Assembly: GCA_036571765.1 (NCBI GenBank)
Contig: BROE01000004.1
Location: 2,027,430 to 2,091,429 of the forward strand
DNA length: 64,000 bases
From: Plecoglossus altivelis
Taxonomy: Eukaryota; Chordata; Actinopteri; Osmeriformes; Plecoglossidae
Reading direction: 5' to 3'
The position numbers were made by a program, and so were the translations under genes. A model generated the notes under the pieces. The model did not search any database. It was not told the DNA's origin and saw only the letters and a program-made list of their open reading frames with translations. Positions 1-12,174 of this stretch are shown here, in pieces (within the stretch, counting starts at the first letter, position 1; the number at the start of each line of letters is the position of its first letter).

Positions 1-2095
1 ATGTGTATGCGTGTGAGTGTGTGTATGTGTGCGTTAGTGGTCTGTTGTGTGTGGAGTGTTGTGTGTGTATCGTGTGTTAGTGTGTGTATGCATGTTGAGT
101 GTCTGTATGTGTGTGAGTGTGTGTGTCTGTATGTGGCTGTTAGTGTGTGTGTATGCAGTGTGAGTGTCTGTATCGTGTGTGTGAGTGTGTGTTGTATGTG
201 TGTGAGTGTCTGTATGTGTGTGAAGTGTCTGTGTGCGGTGAGTGTCTGTGTGTGTGTGAGTGTGTGTATGTGTGTGAGTGTGTGTATGTGTGTGAGTGGT
301 CCTGTATGTGGTGTGAGTGTATGTATGTTTGTGAGTGTCTGTATGTGTGAGAGTGTCTGTGTGTGTGTGAGCGTCTGTATGTGTGTGTGTCCTGTTTGTG
401 TGAAGTGTCTGTATGTGTGTGAGTGTCTGTATGTGTGAGTGTCTGTAATGTGTGTGAGTGTGTGTTGTCCTGTATGTGTGTTAGTGTGTGTATGCATGTG
501 AGTGGTCTGTAGTGTGTGAGTGTGTGTTGGTCTGTAATGTGTGTTAGTGTGTGTATCGCATTGTGAGTGTCTTGTAATGTGTGTGTGAGTGTGTGTGTCT
601 GTATGTGTGAGTGTCTGTATGTGTGTGAGTGTCTGTATTGTGTGTGAGTGTGATGTCTGTGTGTGTTGTGTCTGTATGTGTGTGGAGTGTCTGTATGTGT
701 GGTGATGTGTGTGTCTGTATGTGTGTCTAGTGTGGTGTATGCATTGAAGTGTCTGTATGTGTGTGTGAGGTGTGTCTGTATGTGTGTGTGTTCTGTAATG
801 TGTGGGCTTAGTGTGTGTTGCTGGTGAGTGGTCTGTATTGTGTGAGTGTCTGTATGTGTGTGAGTGTCTGTATGTGTGTGAGTGTGTGTGTCTGTATGTG
901 TGTTAGTGTCTGTATGTGTGTGAGTGTGTGTGTCTGTATGTGTGTTAGTGTGTGTATGCATGTGAGTGTCTGTATGTGTGTGTGAGTGTGTGTGTCTGTA
1001 TGTGTGTGAGTGTCTGTATGTGTGTGAGTGTCTGTATGTGTGTGAGTGTCTGTGTGTGTGTGAGTGTGTGTGTGTGTGAGTGTGTGTATGTGTATGCGTG
1101 TGAGTGTGTGTATGTGTGTTAGTGTCTGTATGTGTGTGAGTGTGTGTGTCTGTATGTGTGTTAGTGTGTGTATGCATGTGAGTGTCTGTATGTGTGTGAG
1201 TGTGTTAGTGTCTGTATGTGTGTGAGTGTGTGTGTCTGTATGTGTGTTAGTGTGTGTATGCATGTGAGTGTCTGTATGTGTGTGTGAGTGTGTGTCTGTA
1301 TGTGTGTGAGTGTCTGTGTGCGTGTGAGTGTCTGTGTGCGTGTGAGTGTGTGTATGTGTGTGAGTGTCTGTATGTGTGTGAGTGTCTGTATGTGTGTGAG
1401 TGTCTGTATATGTGTGAGTGTCTGTATGTATGTGACTGTGTGAGTGAGTGTCTGTATGTGTGTGAGTGTCTGTATGTGTGTGAGTGTCTGTATGTGTGTG
1501 AGTGTCTGTATGTGTGTGAGTGTGTGTGTGTGTGTGTGAGTGTGTGTGTGTGTATGCGTGTGAGTGTGTGTATGTGTGTTAGTGTCTGTATGTGTGTTAG
1601 TGTCTGTATGTGTGTGAGTGTCTGTATGTGTGTTAGTGTCTGTATGTGTGTGAGTGTCTGTATGTGTGTGAGTGTCTGTATGTGTGTGAGTGTCTGTATG
1701 TGTGTGAGTGTCTGTATGTATGTGACTGTGTGTGTGATTGTCTGTATGTGTGTGAGTGTCTGTATATGTGTGAGTTTCTGTATATGTGTGAGTGTCTGTA
1801 TGTGTGAGTGTGTGTGTGAGTGTCTGTATGTGTGTTAGTGTCTGTATGTGTGTGAGTGTGTGTGTGTGTGAGTGTCTGTATGTGTGTGAGTGTGTGTGTG
1901 TGTGTGTGAGTGTCTGTATGTGTGTGTGTGAATGTGTGTGTGAGTGTCTGTATGTGACTGTGTGTGTGAGTGTCTGTGTGTGTGAGTCCCTGTGTGTGTG
2001 TGTGTGAATGTGTGTGTGAGTGCCTGTGTGTGTGTGAATGTGTGTGTACGTCTCTGTGCGTCAACATGTGTGTGAGTGTCTGTGCGTCTACAGGT
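1..2095. repeat. TG-rich minisatellite, about 2.1 kb
   Basis: The stretch is built of TGTGTGAGTGTCTGTA-like units of 16-20 bases on a GT background. From about 840 onward the copies are clean. From about 140 to 840 they carry scattered one-base insertions and deletions (for example tcgtgt, ggtctgt), as expected of unpolished long reads. Long open frames rich in Cys/Val/Ser (+) or His/Thr (-) cross it only because the unit lacks stop codons. No gene is supported. Confidence 0.93.
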
Positions 2096-2295
2096 TAGTA
2101 TGAGTTTACATTTCTGTGTGACTGTATAAAAATGTTTGTATATTGGGACATGTGTGTATGAGGACGTGTGTGTATATGAGGATGTGCTTCCACATTTGTG
2201 TTGGGTGAGCAGTTTTGTAATAACAGCTTTGACCATGTGACTCCCAGGAAGTAGATGCAGTAAAGATGGGCTCTCCATCCTGGTGGAGTAGAAAA

Positions 2296-2506
2296 CAGAG
2301 GTGTGTGTGTGTGTGTGTCAGGAGGTGTGTGTCAGGAGGTGTGTGTGTGTGTGTGTCAGGAGGTGTGTGTGTGTGTGTGTGTGTCAGGAGGTTTGTGTGT
2401 GTGTGTGTGCGTCAGGAGGTGTGTGTGTGTCAGGAAGTGTGTGCATTGTGTGTGCGTTGTGTATATGTGTGTGTGCATTGTGTGTGTGTGTGTGTGTGTG
2501 CGTGTA
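2296..2506. repeat. GT microsatellite with GTCAGGAGGTGTGTG units
   Basis: GT runs are interrupted by repeated tcaggaggtgtgtg blocks, followed by gtgtgcattgtgtg blocks. The array is flanked on both sides by unique DNA without coding signal. Confidence 0.85.
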
Positions 2507-2864
2507 GCAGTTGGACCCCCTTCTCGACAAGCCAACATTCTCTATATTCGTGCCACATTCTGCAGGGTCAAGACATCTCACTGGATTCATATTTACTATG
2601 TTAAATATTGAAGCTGAAGATTATCTGCCCAAAAAAACATATTTCAGTCAATTGTACAAGCGATTCACTGGAGAGTTTGGAAACTGCACTGAATTACACA
2701 ACAATCTTCCATAGAAATCTTCATAATGTTAACAATTCCATAGGATTGTTTTAGAACACACACACACATCAGAAACCTCTATCTCAAACATCCTCCCTCT
2801 CCTGTAAAGACTGCTGAGACCTGCTCTTCACATGAAAACTCACTGAGCACATTTACATGTAGTT
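2507..2864. other. Unique gene-free spacer
   Basis: AT-balanced sequence with no convincing exon, RNA gene or mobile element on either strand. A short open frame of about 67 codons resembles nothing I recognise. Confidence 0.5.
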
Positions 2865-2865
2865 T

Positions 2866-3182
2866 TACATGTGCGTGTGCATTATATTGTGTGTACTGTA
2901 GTGTGTGTGTTTGTGTGTGTGCATTATATTGTGTGTACTGTAGTGTGTGCATGTGTATGTGTGCATTATAGTGTGTGTACTGTATTGTGTGTGTGCATTA
3001 TATTGTGTACTGTAGTGTGTGTGTGCATTATATTGAGTGTACTGTAGTGTGTGCATTATATTGTGTACTGTAGTGTCTGTGCATTATATTGTGTGTACTG
3101 TAGTCTGTTTGTGTGTGTGCATTATATTGTGTGTACTATAGTGTGTGCGAGTATTATATTGTGTGTAGTGTAGTGTGTGTGT
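2866..3182. repeat. Minisatellite of about 30 bases (gtgcattatattgtgtgtac)
   Basis: About ten degenerate copies of a unit containing gtgtgcattatattgtg followed by tgtactgtagtgt. Unit length varies by loss or gain of GT steps. Confidence 0.85.
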
Positions 3183-3545
3183 ACCTATGCATCTCTGCAT
3201 CTGGATAGTGTTTTCTATGCAACATCTGTACAACATGAATCCCATTCCAGATTCTATGAAGTGCTAAATCATGCAGTGTGAATGTGTGTTGAGTACATCT
3301 ATATTTTTAAAGACCCAATGGCAGCTGGTCATATCAGCTACACTCCTCCCCATCTACATTCACCCCCTCCTTGTCTCCCCCCTCTCACCCCTCTCTCACT
3401 CTTGCTTGGATATTGAATTGAAGGACTTACCTGGGATCACTCTTCCTCACATTCTACCGCAGCACTGAGGACCCAAGCGCACGACACATGTTGGTCTAGA
3501 TGTGAGATGAGCTTTAGTGGAGAGACGGGGATGACGGTTGAGGGT
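3183..3545. other. Unique gene-free spacer
   Basis: No exon structure or RNA gene is visible. A C/T-rich patch (3359-3405) is the only compositional feature. Confidence 0.45.
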
Positions 3546-3548
3546 CAC

Positions 3549-4110
3549 TGGAGGAGTGAGGTACCGCTTGGTGGAGTGAGGTACCGCTTGGTGGAGTGAG
3601 GTACCGCTTGGAGGAGTGAGGTACCGCTTGGTGGAGTGAGGTACCGCTTGGTGGAGTGAGGTGCCGCTTGGAGGAGTGAGGTACCGCTTGGTGGAGTGAG
3701 GTACCGCTTGGTGGAGTGAGGTGCCGCTTGGAGGAGTGAGGTACCGCTTGGTGGAGTGAGGTACCCCTTGGTGGAGTGAGGTACAGCTTGGTGGAGTGAG
3801 GTACCGCTTGGAGGAGTGAGGTACCGCTTGGAGGAGTGAGGTACCGCTTGGAGGAGTGAGGTACCGCTTACTGGAGTGAGGTACCGCTTGGTGGAGTGAG
3901 GTACCCCTTGGTGGAGTGAGGTACCGCTTGGTGGAGTGAGGTACAGCTTGGTGTACCCCTTGGTGGAGTGAGGTACAGCTTGGTGGAGTGAGGTACAGCT
4001 TGGTGGAGTGAGGTACCGCTTGGTGGAGTGAGGTACAGCTTGGTGGAGTGAGGTACCGCTTGGTGGAGTGAGGTACCCCTTGGTGGAGTGAGGTACCGCT
4101 TGGTGGAGTG
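3549..4110. repeat. 20-base minisatellite with KpnI-type sites
   Basis: About 28 head-to-tail copies of gaggtaccgcttggtggagt, with point variants at fixed sites (taccGC, taccCC, tacAGC, gtgCCGC; ggTgg or ggAgg). One truncated copy is at 3951-3960. Most units carry GGTACC. The variants alternate in patterns that could be used to trace unit turnover. Confidence 0.93.
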
Positions 4111-4164
4111 GTAGATTAGAAGCAGTGTGGTAGACAGAACCAACAGATGCAGACAAGTCAAACA

Positions 4165-4512
4165 CAGAAAGCCAGAACCACAGACATGGGAACAGTGATA
4201 CAACAAACAGCACCACAGACATGGGAACAGTGATACAACAAACAGCACCACAGACATGGGAACAGTGATACAACAAACAGAACCACAGACATGGGAACAG
4301 TGATACAACAAACAGCACCACAGACATGGGAACAGTGATTCAACAAACAGAACCACAGACATGGGAACAGTGATACAACAAACAGAACCACAGACATGGG
4401 AACAGTGATTCAACAAACAGAACCACAGACATGGGAACAGTGATACAACAAACAGAACCACAGACATGGGGACAGTGATACAACAAACAGCACCACAGAC
4501 ATGGGGACAGTG
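4165..4512. repeat. 35-base minisatellite
   Basis: About ten copies of a 35-base unit containing accacagacatgggaacagt and gatacaacaaacag. Copies differ at a few positions (agcaCC/agaaCC, gataC/gattC, gggAac/gggGac). Confidence 0.92.
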
Positions 4513-4785
4513 ACACCTCAGAACAAACAGCGCGAGTAGAGATCGTACAAGCTACCGGGGTCCCTAAAGACTCAGTGTGTTGATGAAGGAATGAGCCGCA
4601 GGTGAGTTGAGTTACCGGGAGGGAGTGAAGAAACGTAACGGATTGCTGGACCTGGAATAAAAGGCTGGAGCAGACTAGAACCTGCCCCGGCCCAGACTGG
4701 GGACATGACACATACAAGCATCATTGATTATATAAAAACACAATAAATCAATTAGCTCCTGCTTTTGAACTCAAACACATGATTT
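4513..4785. other. Unique spacer between minisatellites
   Basis: Short unique sequence with no recognised gene or element. Confidence 0.4.
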
Positions 4786-4789
4786 TACA

Positions 4790-5345
4790 GATATAGACCA
4801 TGTAAATATAGACCATGTACAACATGTAGACCATACAGACATGAATACCTTATAGACCATATAGATAAAGACTTGCATACCTTATATATGGACAATATAG
4901 ACATGTACACTGTACAGACCATATAAACATGTATACCATGTATACCCAAGGACCACCAAGGTTATATATATAATATCTATATATCTATATCTTTGTCACC
5001 ACCCATATCAATACTATATCATACTCTAGTATATACGTATACTAGCTTATCTATATTACTACATATATATATGGTGTACACATATACCCACCCACCACAC
5101 ACACATAACTAGAATATAATATACTATACCTAATACTATATATATTAACCCTATATATATAAACTTTCTACACACATATATATGTATGTATGTATGTATA
5201 TGTAGACTTTATAGACCATATAGACCATGTATGGACTGTATATAAATGGTATACATCCACATAGACCATATAGACCATGTATGGACTGTATATAAATGGT
5301 ATACATCCACATAGACCATACAGACCATATGGATAAAGACGATAT
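4790..5345. repeat. AT-rich tatagaccat repeat region
   Basis: The motif tatagaccatgtagac recurs from 4790 to 4930. A noisy AT block covers about 4930-5170. Two clean copies of a block of about 60 bases, containing catagaccatatagaccatg and tatggactgtatataaatgg, lie at about 5213-5330. Confidence 0.8.
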
Positions 5346-6230
5346 GTATAAGGCATTCCTGACTACAGCTTCATTTGTAGATACAGAAAATATGTTTCAG
5401 AAAAAAGGAAACGTTTTCTTTGACTTATGACGGGATTTTCAGATGTTTTGATTGATGTGATTTATTCGGACCCCAAGTATAGACCATGTCGATTTGTACC
5501 TAGAGACCATCTAGACAGTTAACAGGGTTTCAGTCATGACCCTGATTAGGGTATGTCCCTCCAGGTGCCATACCTTGACCAGTACTATGACTACACACTG
5601 TTTGTCTCTAATGAGCCTTACACGCACACACACAAATCGACTGGGGCGCGTGCCATAAACACCCAGCACTGATGAGGAGCAGGGAGATGGCGATGCATAC
5701 TGATGCCCAGCAGGAGCCTCCCTGTGGGGCTGCAAAAGGTGCAGGCTCACCCTGACCATCTCACATTCGTCTGAGTGTGTGTGCGTGTCATAGTAATGGT
5801 AGGAATGTTAAGTGGAAGAATTAAGATGTGTAATCACTAGTGTGTGAGAGGATGACAGAAAGAAGTTGAAAAAAGAGAGAAGAAGAAAGAGAAAGGGTGA
5901 GAGAGTGAGTAAGCACAAGAGAGAAAGGGTGAGAGAGATGTGTGTGTGAATTAGATCACAGCAACAATCTATGAACAGCACAATATTTTAGTCTGAAAGA
6001 GCTTCATGATCTATACTGTTGTTTCGATTAATTGTTCTCTTATGGACAATACATACATTTTGTAAATCAAACAGCTCTGAAGACAATGTTGTTCAAAGTT
6101 ATTCCAGCAAGCCTGCTCTGTACGTCAGCTGGACTGATCAAGTGGAACCACCACGTTATTATGAGAGATGAAACGAGATGAAAATTAGGTTCTTTCTGAT
6201 CCTGGTATCAGCTCTGTCTTCTGCTCAATC
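5346..6230. other. Gene-free unique sequence
   Basis: Mixed unique DNA with a purine-rich GA patch at 5860-5945. No exon, RNA gene or transposon signature was recognised. Confidence 0.5.
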
Positions 6231-6400
6231 GCTACACATCTCCCTCCCTCTCATCCTAACTCTCACTCCCTCCCCTCCTCCCTCCTACCCCTCCCTCCCA
6301 TACATCCTCCTCCCTCCTTCCTTCCTTGTCATCCTCTCCCTCCCTCCCTCCCTCCTTCCCTCCCTCCTTCCCTCCCTCCCTCACCAGCCCCTGGGTAATC
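6231..6400. repeat. CCTCCCT pyrimidine tract
   Basis: Tandem ctccctcc / ccttccctcc pyrimidine tract. The complementary strand is polypurine. A short CA repeat follows at 6450-6540. Confidence 0.85.
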
Positions 6401-7108
6401 AGTGTGCTCTCTCATTCCGTGGCACACGGAGACACATTGATCTGGCTTGCTCACACACACTTACTCTCACACACACACGCTCACATTCAAACACACACAC
6501 ACACACTCTCACAGACATTCACACACATACAGACACACATTGATCTGGCCCCCAGGTCAAGTTCAAAACACCCAAGCAGCTCTTTTTTAGCTCAGCTCTG
6601 CAGTAAACACCTCCTCTCTAACACCTCCCTTTGCTCCCATGTTAGAGTAGACAGCCCGCTATCTGGAGACTCTACCGCTCTCTTCCCCTCTACCTCTTTG
6701 ACCTTCTACCACTCTATCCTTATACCTCTCTCCCCTCCAACTCTTCCCCTCTGACTCTGTCTTCCTCTCTCCTTCTCTACCTCCCTCTCTCCCCCTCCTC
6801 TTTCCCCTCTCTCTTTCTATCCCTCTCTCTCTCCATACCTTTCCCTCCTCCCCCATACCAGCATTCTGATCCTTCACACTCCAGATCAGATCAGCAGTTT
6901 GGTGTGCACTCAGAGACATGCAGCATCAACAATAGCTTTATTATAACTAAATCACTGTTTCAATACCATCCACAATGTTTCTGTAGCATTTGTGTGTTGT
7001 GTGTGTGTTGGGGGGGTGATCCAAATCGACTAGAAGTCTCGTTTCCCTCCCTGTAATTTTACTGGTTTGTAAATCTGGAGTAATTTATCCCACTGAGACA
7101 CAAAGCAA
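6401..7108. other. CA and CT tracts in gene-free DNA
   Basis: Contains a CA-rich patch (6450-6540) and a C/T-rich patch (6655-6850). The tgatctggc motif occurs twice, 104 bases apart, on either side of the CA tract (6438, 6540). No gene seen. Confidence 0.5.
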
Positions 7109-7109
7109 A

Positions 7110-7159
<50 letters not shown>
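7109..7159. repeat. (GA)n microsatellite
   Basis: About 24 uninterrupted GA dinucleotides. Confidence 0.97.
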
Positions 7160-7161
<2 letters not shown>

Positions 7162-8310
7162 AAATATTAAGAGTTTGGGGGTGGGGGGCAGAATTCTAGA
7201 ATCTAGAGCCAAAGTGAATTTAATTTTGTTTGCTTTATGCAGAAAAGCAGTGTCTGTGTGTATTCCACTGGAGGCGGATTAGCACTAATGGGAGCTAGCG
7301 CACGCATGCTACAGGGCTTGGGCGCTAACGGAATTAGCCTCATGAATATATTTAATACAGACCTAGGATATACTACGTAAATTAGCCTAGCACAAAGTAG
7401 CCTAGCCGAGCACCTCTCCTCCAAGCCTTTGAGATCAGAGACCCAAATTAATTGGCTAGCCTGCCGCTGAGAGGAACTGGGTTGTTTTTTATGTTTTCCC
7501 CATCATCTGAAACATACTTGATATGCATGGAGACCATGGCTCCTATTGTGCCTTGACAAAAGCAATTTACATTGGTTCCTTCTTTCATTTATTGACACTC
7601 TGCCATGTGTGTGTCGAGCTAAGAGGTGTGTTTGTGTGAGCGGGATGTACAAACCTAACTCAGACATGCCTCCACTCGGCTCCAATAACGTCACTGTGCC
7701 ATAAATGTACACACACAAGCTTTAATATTCTCCATGCATGGCCTGATGCCTGAGGTCTGAATAGAGTCTCACTGTGGTTCCAGATAGAGAACACCAGCTT
7801 GTGTGGTTCAGAATAGAACCTTTTGGGACTTCAAACTGCCCAGAAGACCAGGACCTTCCAGAACCCTCTGGGACCTCAGGCTATCTGGGCTCTATTGTAT
7901 TTGAGCTAGACAACAAGATGTGTGTGTGTCAGTGTGTGTTAGTGTCTGTGTGTGTGCTTGTGTGTATGATAGCGTAGCACATTGAGAGTGAAAGAACAAG
8001 ACAGAGATTTGTTTTATCGCCGTATTGAGAGCAGGCATGATTGTTCCCCTAGGTCTTGCCTCCACCCATTCCACTTCGATTTACAGAATCCATCTTGGCT
8101 CAGTTTCAAGATGGGATCTTTAAATGCAGTGCTGGTTCAGGCAACCCTGCCACCAGTCCATCAGACAACAGTCAGCAGGGTAGACATTTAGGAGAAACGC
8201 CCAGATGAATCACAGGTGAGCCACACATGAAAAGGAAAAATTGTCACCACAGACTTTTGAAAAGGATAAGGACAAATTCACCATCAATTGAATTGGTAGA
8301 CAGGGCTGAG
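7160..8310. other. Gene-free unique DNA
   Basis: No gene visible. The block 7200-7470 is non-repetitive, rich in TAAT cores (aattagcctcatgaatat) and different in texture from its surroundings. It could be a conserved noncoding element, but this cannot be judged without alignment. Confidence 0.4.
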
Positions 8311-8314
8311 ATAT

Positions 8315-9200
8315 GTGGGAGGGGCTGAGAGGTGGGAGGGACTGAAAGAGGTGGGAGGGACTGAGAGAGGTGGGAGGGACTGAGAGAGGTGGGAGGGACT
8401 GAGAGAGGTGGGAGGGGCTGAGAGAGGTGGGAAGGACTGAGAGAGGTGGGACTGACTGAGAGAGGTGGGAGGGACTGAGAGAGGTGGGAGGGACTGAGAG
8501 AGGTGGGACTGACTGAGAGAGGTGGGAGGGGCTGAGTGAGGTGGGAGAGGCTGAGAGAGGTGGGAGGGACTGAGAGAGGTGGTAGGAACTGAGAGAGGAG
8601 GGAGGGACTGAAAGAGGTGGGAGGGACTGAGAGAGGTGGGAGGGACTGAGAGAGGTGGGAGGGGCTGAGAGAGGAGGGACTGACTGAGAGAGGTGGGAGG
8701 GGCTGAGAGAGGTGGGAGGGACTGAGAGAGGTGGGACTGACTGAGAGAGGTGGAAGGGGCTGAGAGAGGTGGGAGGGACTGAGAGAGGTGGGACGGACTG
8801 AGAGAGGTGGGAGGGGCTGAGAGAGGTGGTAGGAACTGAGAGAGGTGGGAGGGACTGGAAGAGGTGGGAGGGACTGAGAGAGGTGGGAGGGACTGAGAGA
8901 GGTGGGACTGACTGAGAGAGGTGGGAGGGGCTGAGAGAGGTGGGAGGGACTGAGAGAGGTGGGACGGACTGAAAGAGGTGGGAGGGACTGAGAGAGGTGG
9001 GACTGACTGAGCGAGGTGGGAGGGGCTGAGTGAGGTGGGAGAGGCTGAGAGAGGTGGGAGGGACTGAGAGAGGTGGTAGGAACTGAGAGAGGTGGGAGGG
9101 ACTGAAAGAGGTGGGAGGGACTGAGAGAGGTGGGAGGGACTGAGAGAGGTGGGAGGGACTGAGAGAGGTGGGAGGGGCTGAGAGAGGTGGGAGGGGCTAG
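8315..9200. repeat. 19-base GGTGGGAGGGACTGAGAGA minisatellite
   Basis: About 46 copies of gaggtgggagggactgaga, with variants (ggGctgaga, ggactgaCtgaga, ggtGGTaggaActg). Blocks of several variant units recur in the same order, for example 8440-8560 against 8990-9060, showing higher-order duplication. The + strand is G-rich with many GGG runs. Confidence 0.94.
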
Positions 9201-9204
9201 TATT

Positions 9205-9540
9205 ACCAGACAGACAGAATCATGGGATGAGACAGACAGGCAGACAGACAGACTGACAGACAGAGCCATGAGATGAGACAGACAGACGGACAGACAGACT
9301 GACCGACAGACCAACAGACAGACAGAATCATGGTGGGACAGACAGACAGAGCCATGAGATGAGACAGACAGACGGACAGACAGACAGAGCCATGAGATGA
9401 GACAGACAGACAGACGGACAGACAGACAGAGCCATGAGATGAGACAGACAGACGGACAGACAGACCGACAGACAGAATCATGGTGGGACATGGCTCTGTC
9501 TGTCGAGCCATGAGGTGAGACAAAGAGACATCATCATGAA
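9205..9540. repeat. CAGA-rich minisatellite with ccatgagatgagaca
   Basis: CAGA tetramers are interspersed with agccatgagatgagacagac and aatcatggtgggacagac blocks, giving composite units of about 40-60 bases. Confidence 0.9.
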
Positions 9541-10004
9541 GTGGAATAGACAGACATCATGAGGTATAATTTCACCACAGGATCATGGATTTAGAGTCTA
9601 AACTAGGCGGGCAAGACAACTAAGGACAGAAAGCAAATGGCTTCACAATGAGACGTTCAGTGAGGTTGGATGCCCATACAGTCACACATTGGCCAGTAAC
9701 CTATAGTCAAGCCACACATACAATCAAGCCACAGTAGTGGTCTGTCGGTAACAATCATGCCAACCAAGCAGACACAGTGCTTTGGTAAGCAGTACATTTT
9801 CACTTTTTTGGCGTGTAGAGGAGCAGCAGGGGGTCCCTGACACGATCACCTCAGAGTGGGTGAAATGAGATTTATTTCAGGAAAGCTGCTGGATGTGACA
9901 ACAGCTGTTTGGCACTTAGACCCCATGAGGAAATCAATGCTGAAAGGCCAGAAGCAGCCAAAGAGGACCCTGGTGGGGTCCAGGCACTGGTGGCAGCAGC
10001 CAGT
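9541..10004. other. Gene-free unique DNA
   Basis: No gene or element recognised. Confidence 0.45.
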
Positions 10005-10432
10005 CATCCAGCCAGAGCATCCAGCCAGAGCATCCAATCATCCAGCCAGAGCATCCAATCATCCAGCCAGAGCATCCAGCCAGAGCATCCAGTCAGAGCA
10101 TCCAGCCAGAGCATCCAATCATTCAGCCAGAGCATCCAGCCAGAGCATCCAGTCAGAGCATCCAGCCAGAGCATCCAGCCAGAGCATCAAGCCAGAGCAT
10201 CCAGCCAGAGCATCCAGCCAGAGCATCCAGCCAGAGCATCCAATCATCCAGCCAGAGCATCCAATCATCCAGCCAGAGCATCCAGCCAGAGCATCCAGCC
10301 AGAGCATCCAATCACCAAGCCAGAGCATCCAGCCAGAGCATCCAGCCAGAGCATCCAATCATCCAGCCAGAGTATCCAGCCAGAGCATCCAGTCAGAGCA
10401 TCCAATCACCAAGCCAGAGCAGTCAGAGCATC
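10005..10432. repeat. 13-base minisatellite (agccagagcatcc)
   Basis: About 30 copies of agccagagcatcc, interspersed with a longer form carrying an extra aatcatcc. The 13-base period leaves all frames open, which explains the Ser/Gln-rich open frames here. Confidence 0.93.
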
Positions 10433-10922
10433 CAGATGGTGGGTCACTCACAGTGGTAGCATGGACAAACTAAGCAAAGAGAGAAACATCTTCAAAGAAA
10501 AGGTAGCAGTAAGAGCAAGTGGAGGAGGTCTCTGACTGATAGAATCCTGGTAGCAGCCTCAGTCTAGATGTAGAGGGAAAGGAGAGTCTGTCTGACTGAA
10601 TGTGTGCTAAGTTTCATTTGTTGAGAGTGAGAGGTTTGTGAGGATAGCATATGAGACTGTATGTTTGTGCCTATATGAGCTTAACCGCAATATTTTCCCC
10701 CATAGCAGGAAATACATACATCTATTTTATATCAACATAGAATACCGCTACTTTAGACACTAGTCAACACGCATTGTATGTTCTACTTAAAAGTTACTCC
10801 AGTTCATAAGTTACTGAATGATGCACACACATGTACACACAGAGTACTCAAATAATCACCTCTCAATTTTTCATCAAGTTGAATGTTAGGGTAGGTAAAG
10901 TTCTTGAGAAGCACTTTTCGTT
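10433..10922. other. Gene-free unique DNA
   Basis: No gene recognised. It leads into the Tc1-like remnant. Confidence 0.45.
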
Positions 10923-11236
10923 ATACACTGCCTCCGGAAAGTATTTTTCTTTCCCATCCCCAGATCTGTGTTATGATACAATCCTGGTTCGGAGGTCTAT
11001 AGACAATTCCTTTGACTCCATGACTTGGTTTGTGTTCTGACATGCATTGTAAACTGTGAGACCGTATATAAAAAGGTTTGTGCTTTTTCAAATGGAAACA
11101 TAACTGTATTTATCACAGCTGGACTCAATCAAGTCCTAATACTAATCATGTTGTAGCAACATGTCAAGGATGATCAGTGGAAACAGGTTGCACCTGAGCT
11201 CAGTTTTAGTGTCAAAGAATGTGAATACTTATGGGG
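10923..11236 (-). mobile_element. Decayed Tc1-like transposon remnant
   Basis: The left edge reads cactgcctccggaaagta, close to the terminal inverted repeat of the abundant teleost Tc1/mariner family whose ends read roughly CACTGCCTTCGGAAAGTATT. Further right come degenerate segments in the order expected for the reverse of that family's 5' region: agatctgtg, gacaattcctttgactcca, gacatgcattgtaaactgtg, ggtttgtgctttttcaaatg, caaggatgatcagtggaaac, gttgcacctgagctcagttt and gaatacttatg. The transposase-coding middle is gone, so this is a deleted, inactive copy. The family assignment comes from remembered consensus and was not searched. Confidence 0.72.
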
Positions 11237-11497
11237 CCAGGGGATGACAACACACAAGAAGTTATACAAAAAAATATTCAACTGAACTACAAAAATGCTT
11301 TATTCTCAGTATACAAGGAATGAAGACCAATAAATTAGTCTATAATATAGAGAATCTAAAAATGCTGACTGCTATAGTGTGAATGTTGACATTGTCTGTC
11401 CTTCCAATATGAGTTAGGGTGTATCTGTGTGTGCATGGTCGTGTTGGTTGGTTGTGTCTGTGTGTGTGAGAGAAGCAGAGGTATGTGTGTATGAAGA
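11237..11497. other. Gene-free unique DNA
   Basis: No gene recognised; a GT patch lies at about 11420-11490. Confidence 0.4.
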
Positions 11498-11563
11498 GGG
11501 GAGAGGGCGGGGGGGCAGAGGGCGGGGGGGCAGAGGGCGGGGGGGCAGAGGGCGGGGGGGGGC
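11498..11563. repeat. 16-base G-rich repeat
   Basis: Four copies of gggcgggggggcagag. The G7 runs could form a G-quadruplex on the + strand. Confidence 0.9.
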
Positions 11564-12079
11564 ATGAATCAAAAGAGAAGCAAGTAATTCTCTGAATGAA
11601 ACCTTCATCCCTCCCCCACAAACCTTCATCCCTCCCCCACATTGAGAGAGGGGGGAGGGGAGGGAGAGAAGAGTACGGGTCAAAGGGAAGAGCGATGTTA
11701 GATAAACAAGGTGCACATGATAAAATATCTACTAAATAATACTGACCCTTTATTTATTTACATAAAAAAATGTTGAACGTCATTCCAATGTCTAATCAAA
11801 ACATCCTGAAATGAGTTTCACTGCTCGTGGTGGTGTTGCTCCCTGTAACAGAACTGGTAACTGATAGCTGAACATATTAGCTGAGGGGGCATCTGTAACA
11901 GGAGCCCTAGTGTTAATTTCTGTATGGATCTGCCCAGATTTACTCCTGTTTTTAACCCAGGGCCGGGCCATCAGTATTGATTGGACTGGATTTAGCCCTG
12001 GTTTAATCCTGCTCTTGCCCCGCAACTATCGATCTGGGCAGGTGGGGGAGGGGCCAGCTTTCAAGTAGGTTTAACGGCT

Positions 12080-12085
<6 letters not shown>
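11564..12085. other. Gene-free unique DNA
   Basis: Contains cttcatccctcccccacaaac followed by a second partial copy at 11600-11642. Otherwise unique, with no gene signal. Confidence 0.45.

Positions 12086-12119
<34 letters not shown>
12086..12119. repeat. (CA)n microsatellite
   Basis: About 16 CA dinucleotides. Confidence 0.95.
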
Positions 12120-12120
<1 letters not shown>

Positions 12121-12174
12121 ACTCACAGACACACAGACGCACCTCTGATGTCATGGGTCACAGACACACAGACA

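Noticed and set aside
1..1838. Long Cys/Val/Ser (+) and His/Thr (-) reading frames
   Set aside because: They are direct translations of GT/CA repeats with no stop codons in the unit. There is no start context, domain or exon structure.
8244..9491. 415-codon Ser/Pro/Leu/His protein on the - strand
   Set aside because: Translation of the 19-base and CAGA repeats. Conserved neither in frame nor in start.
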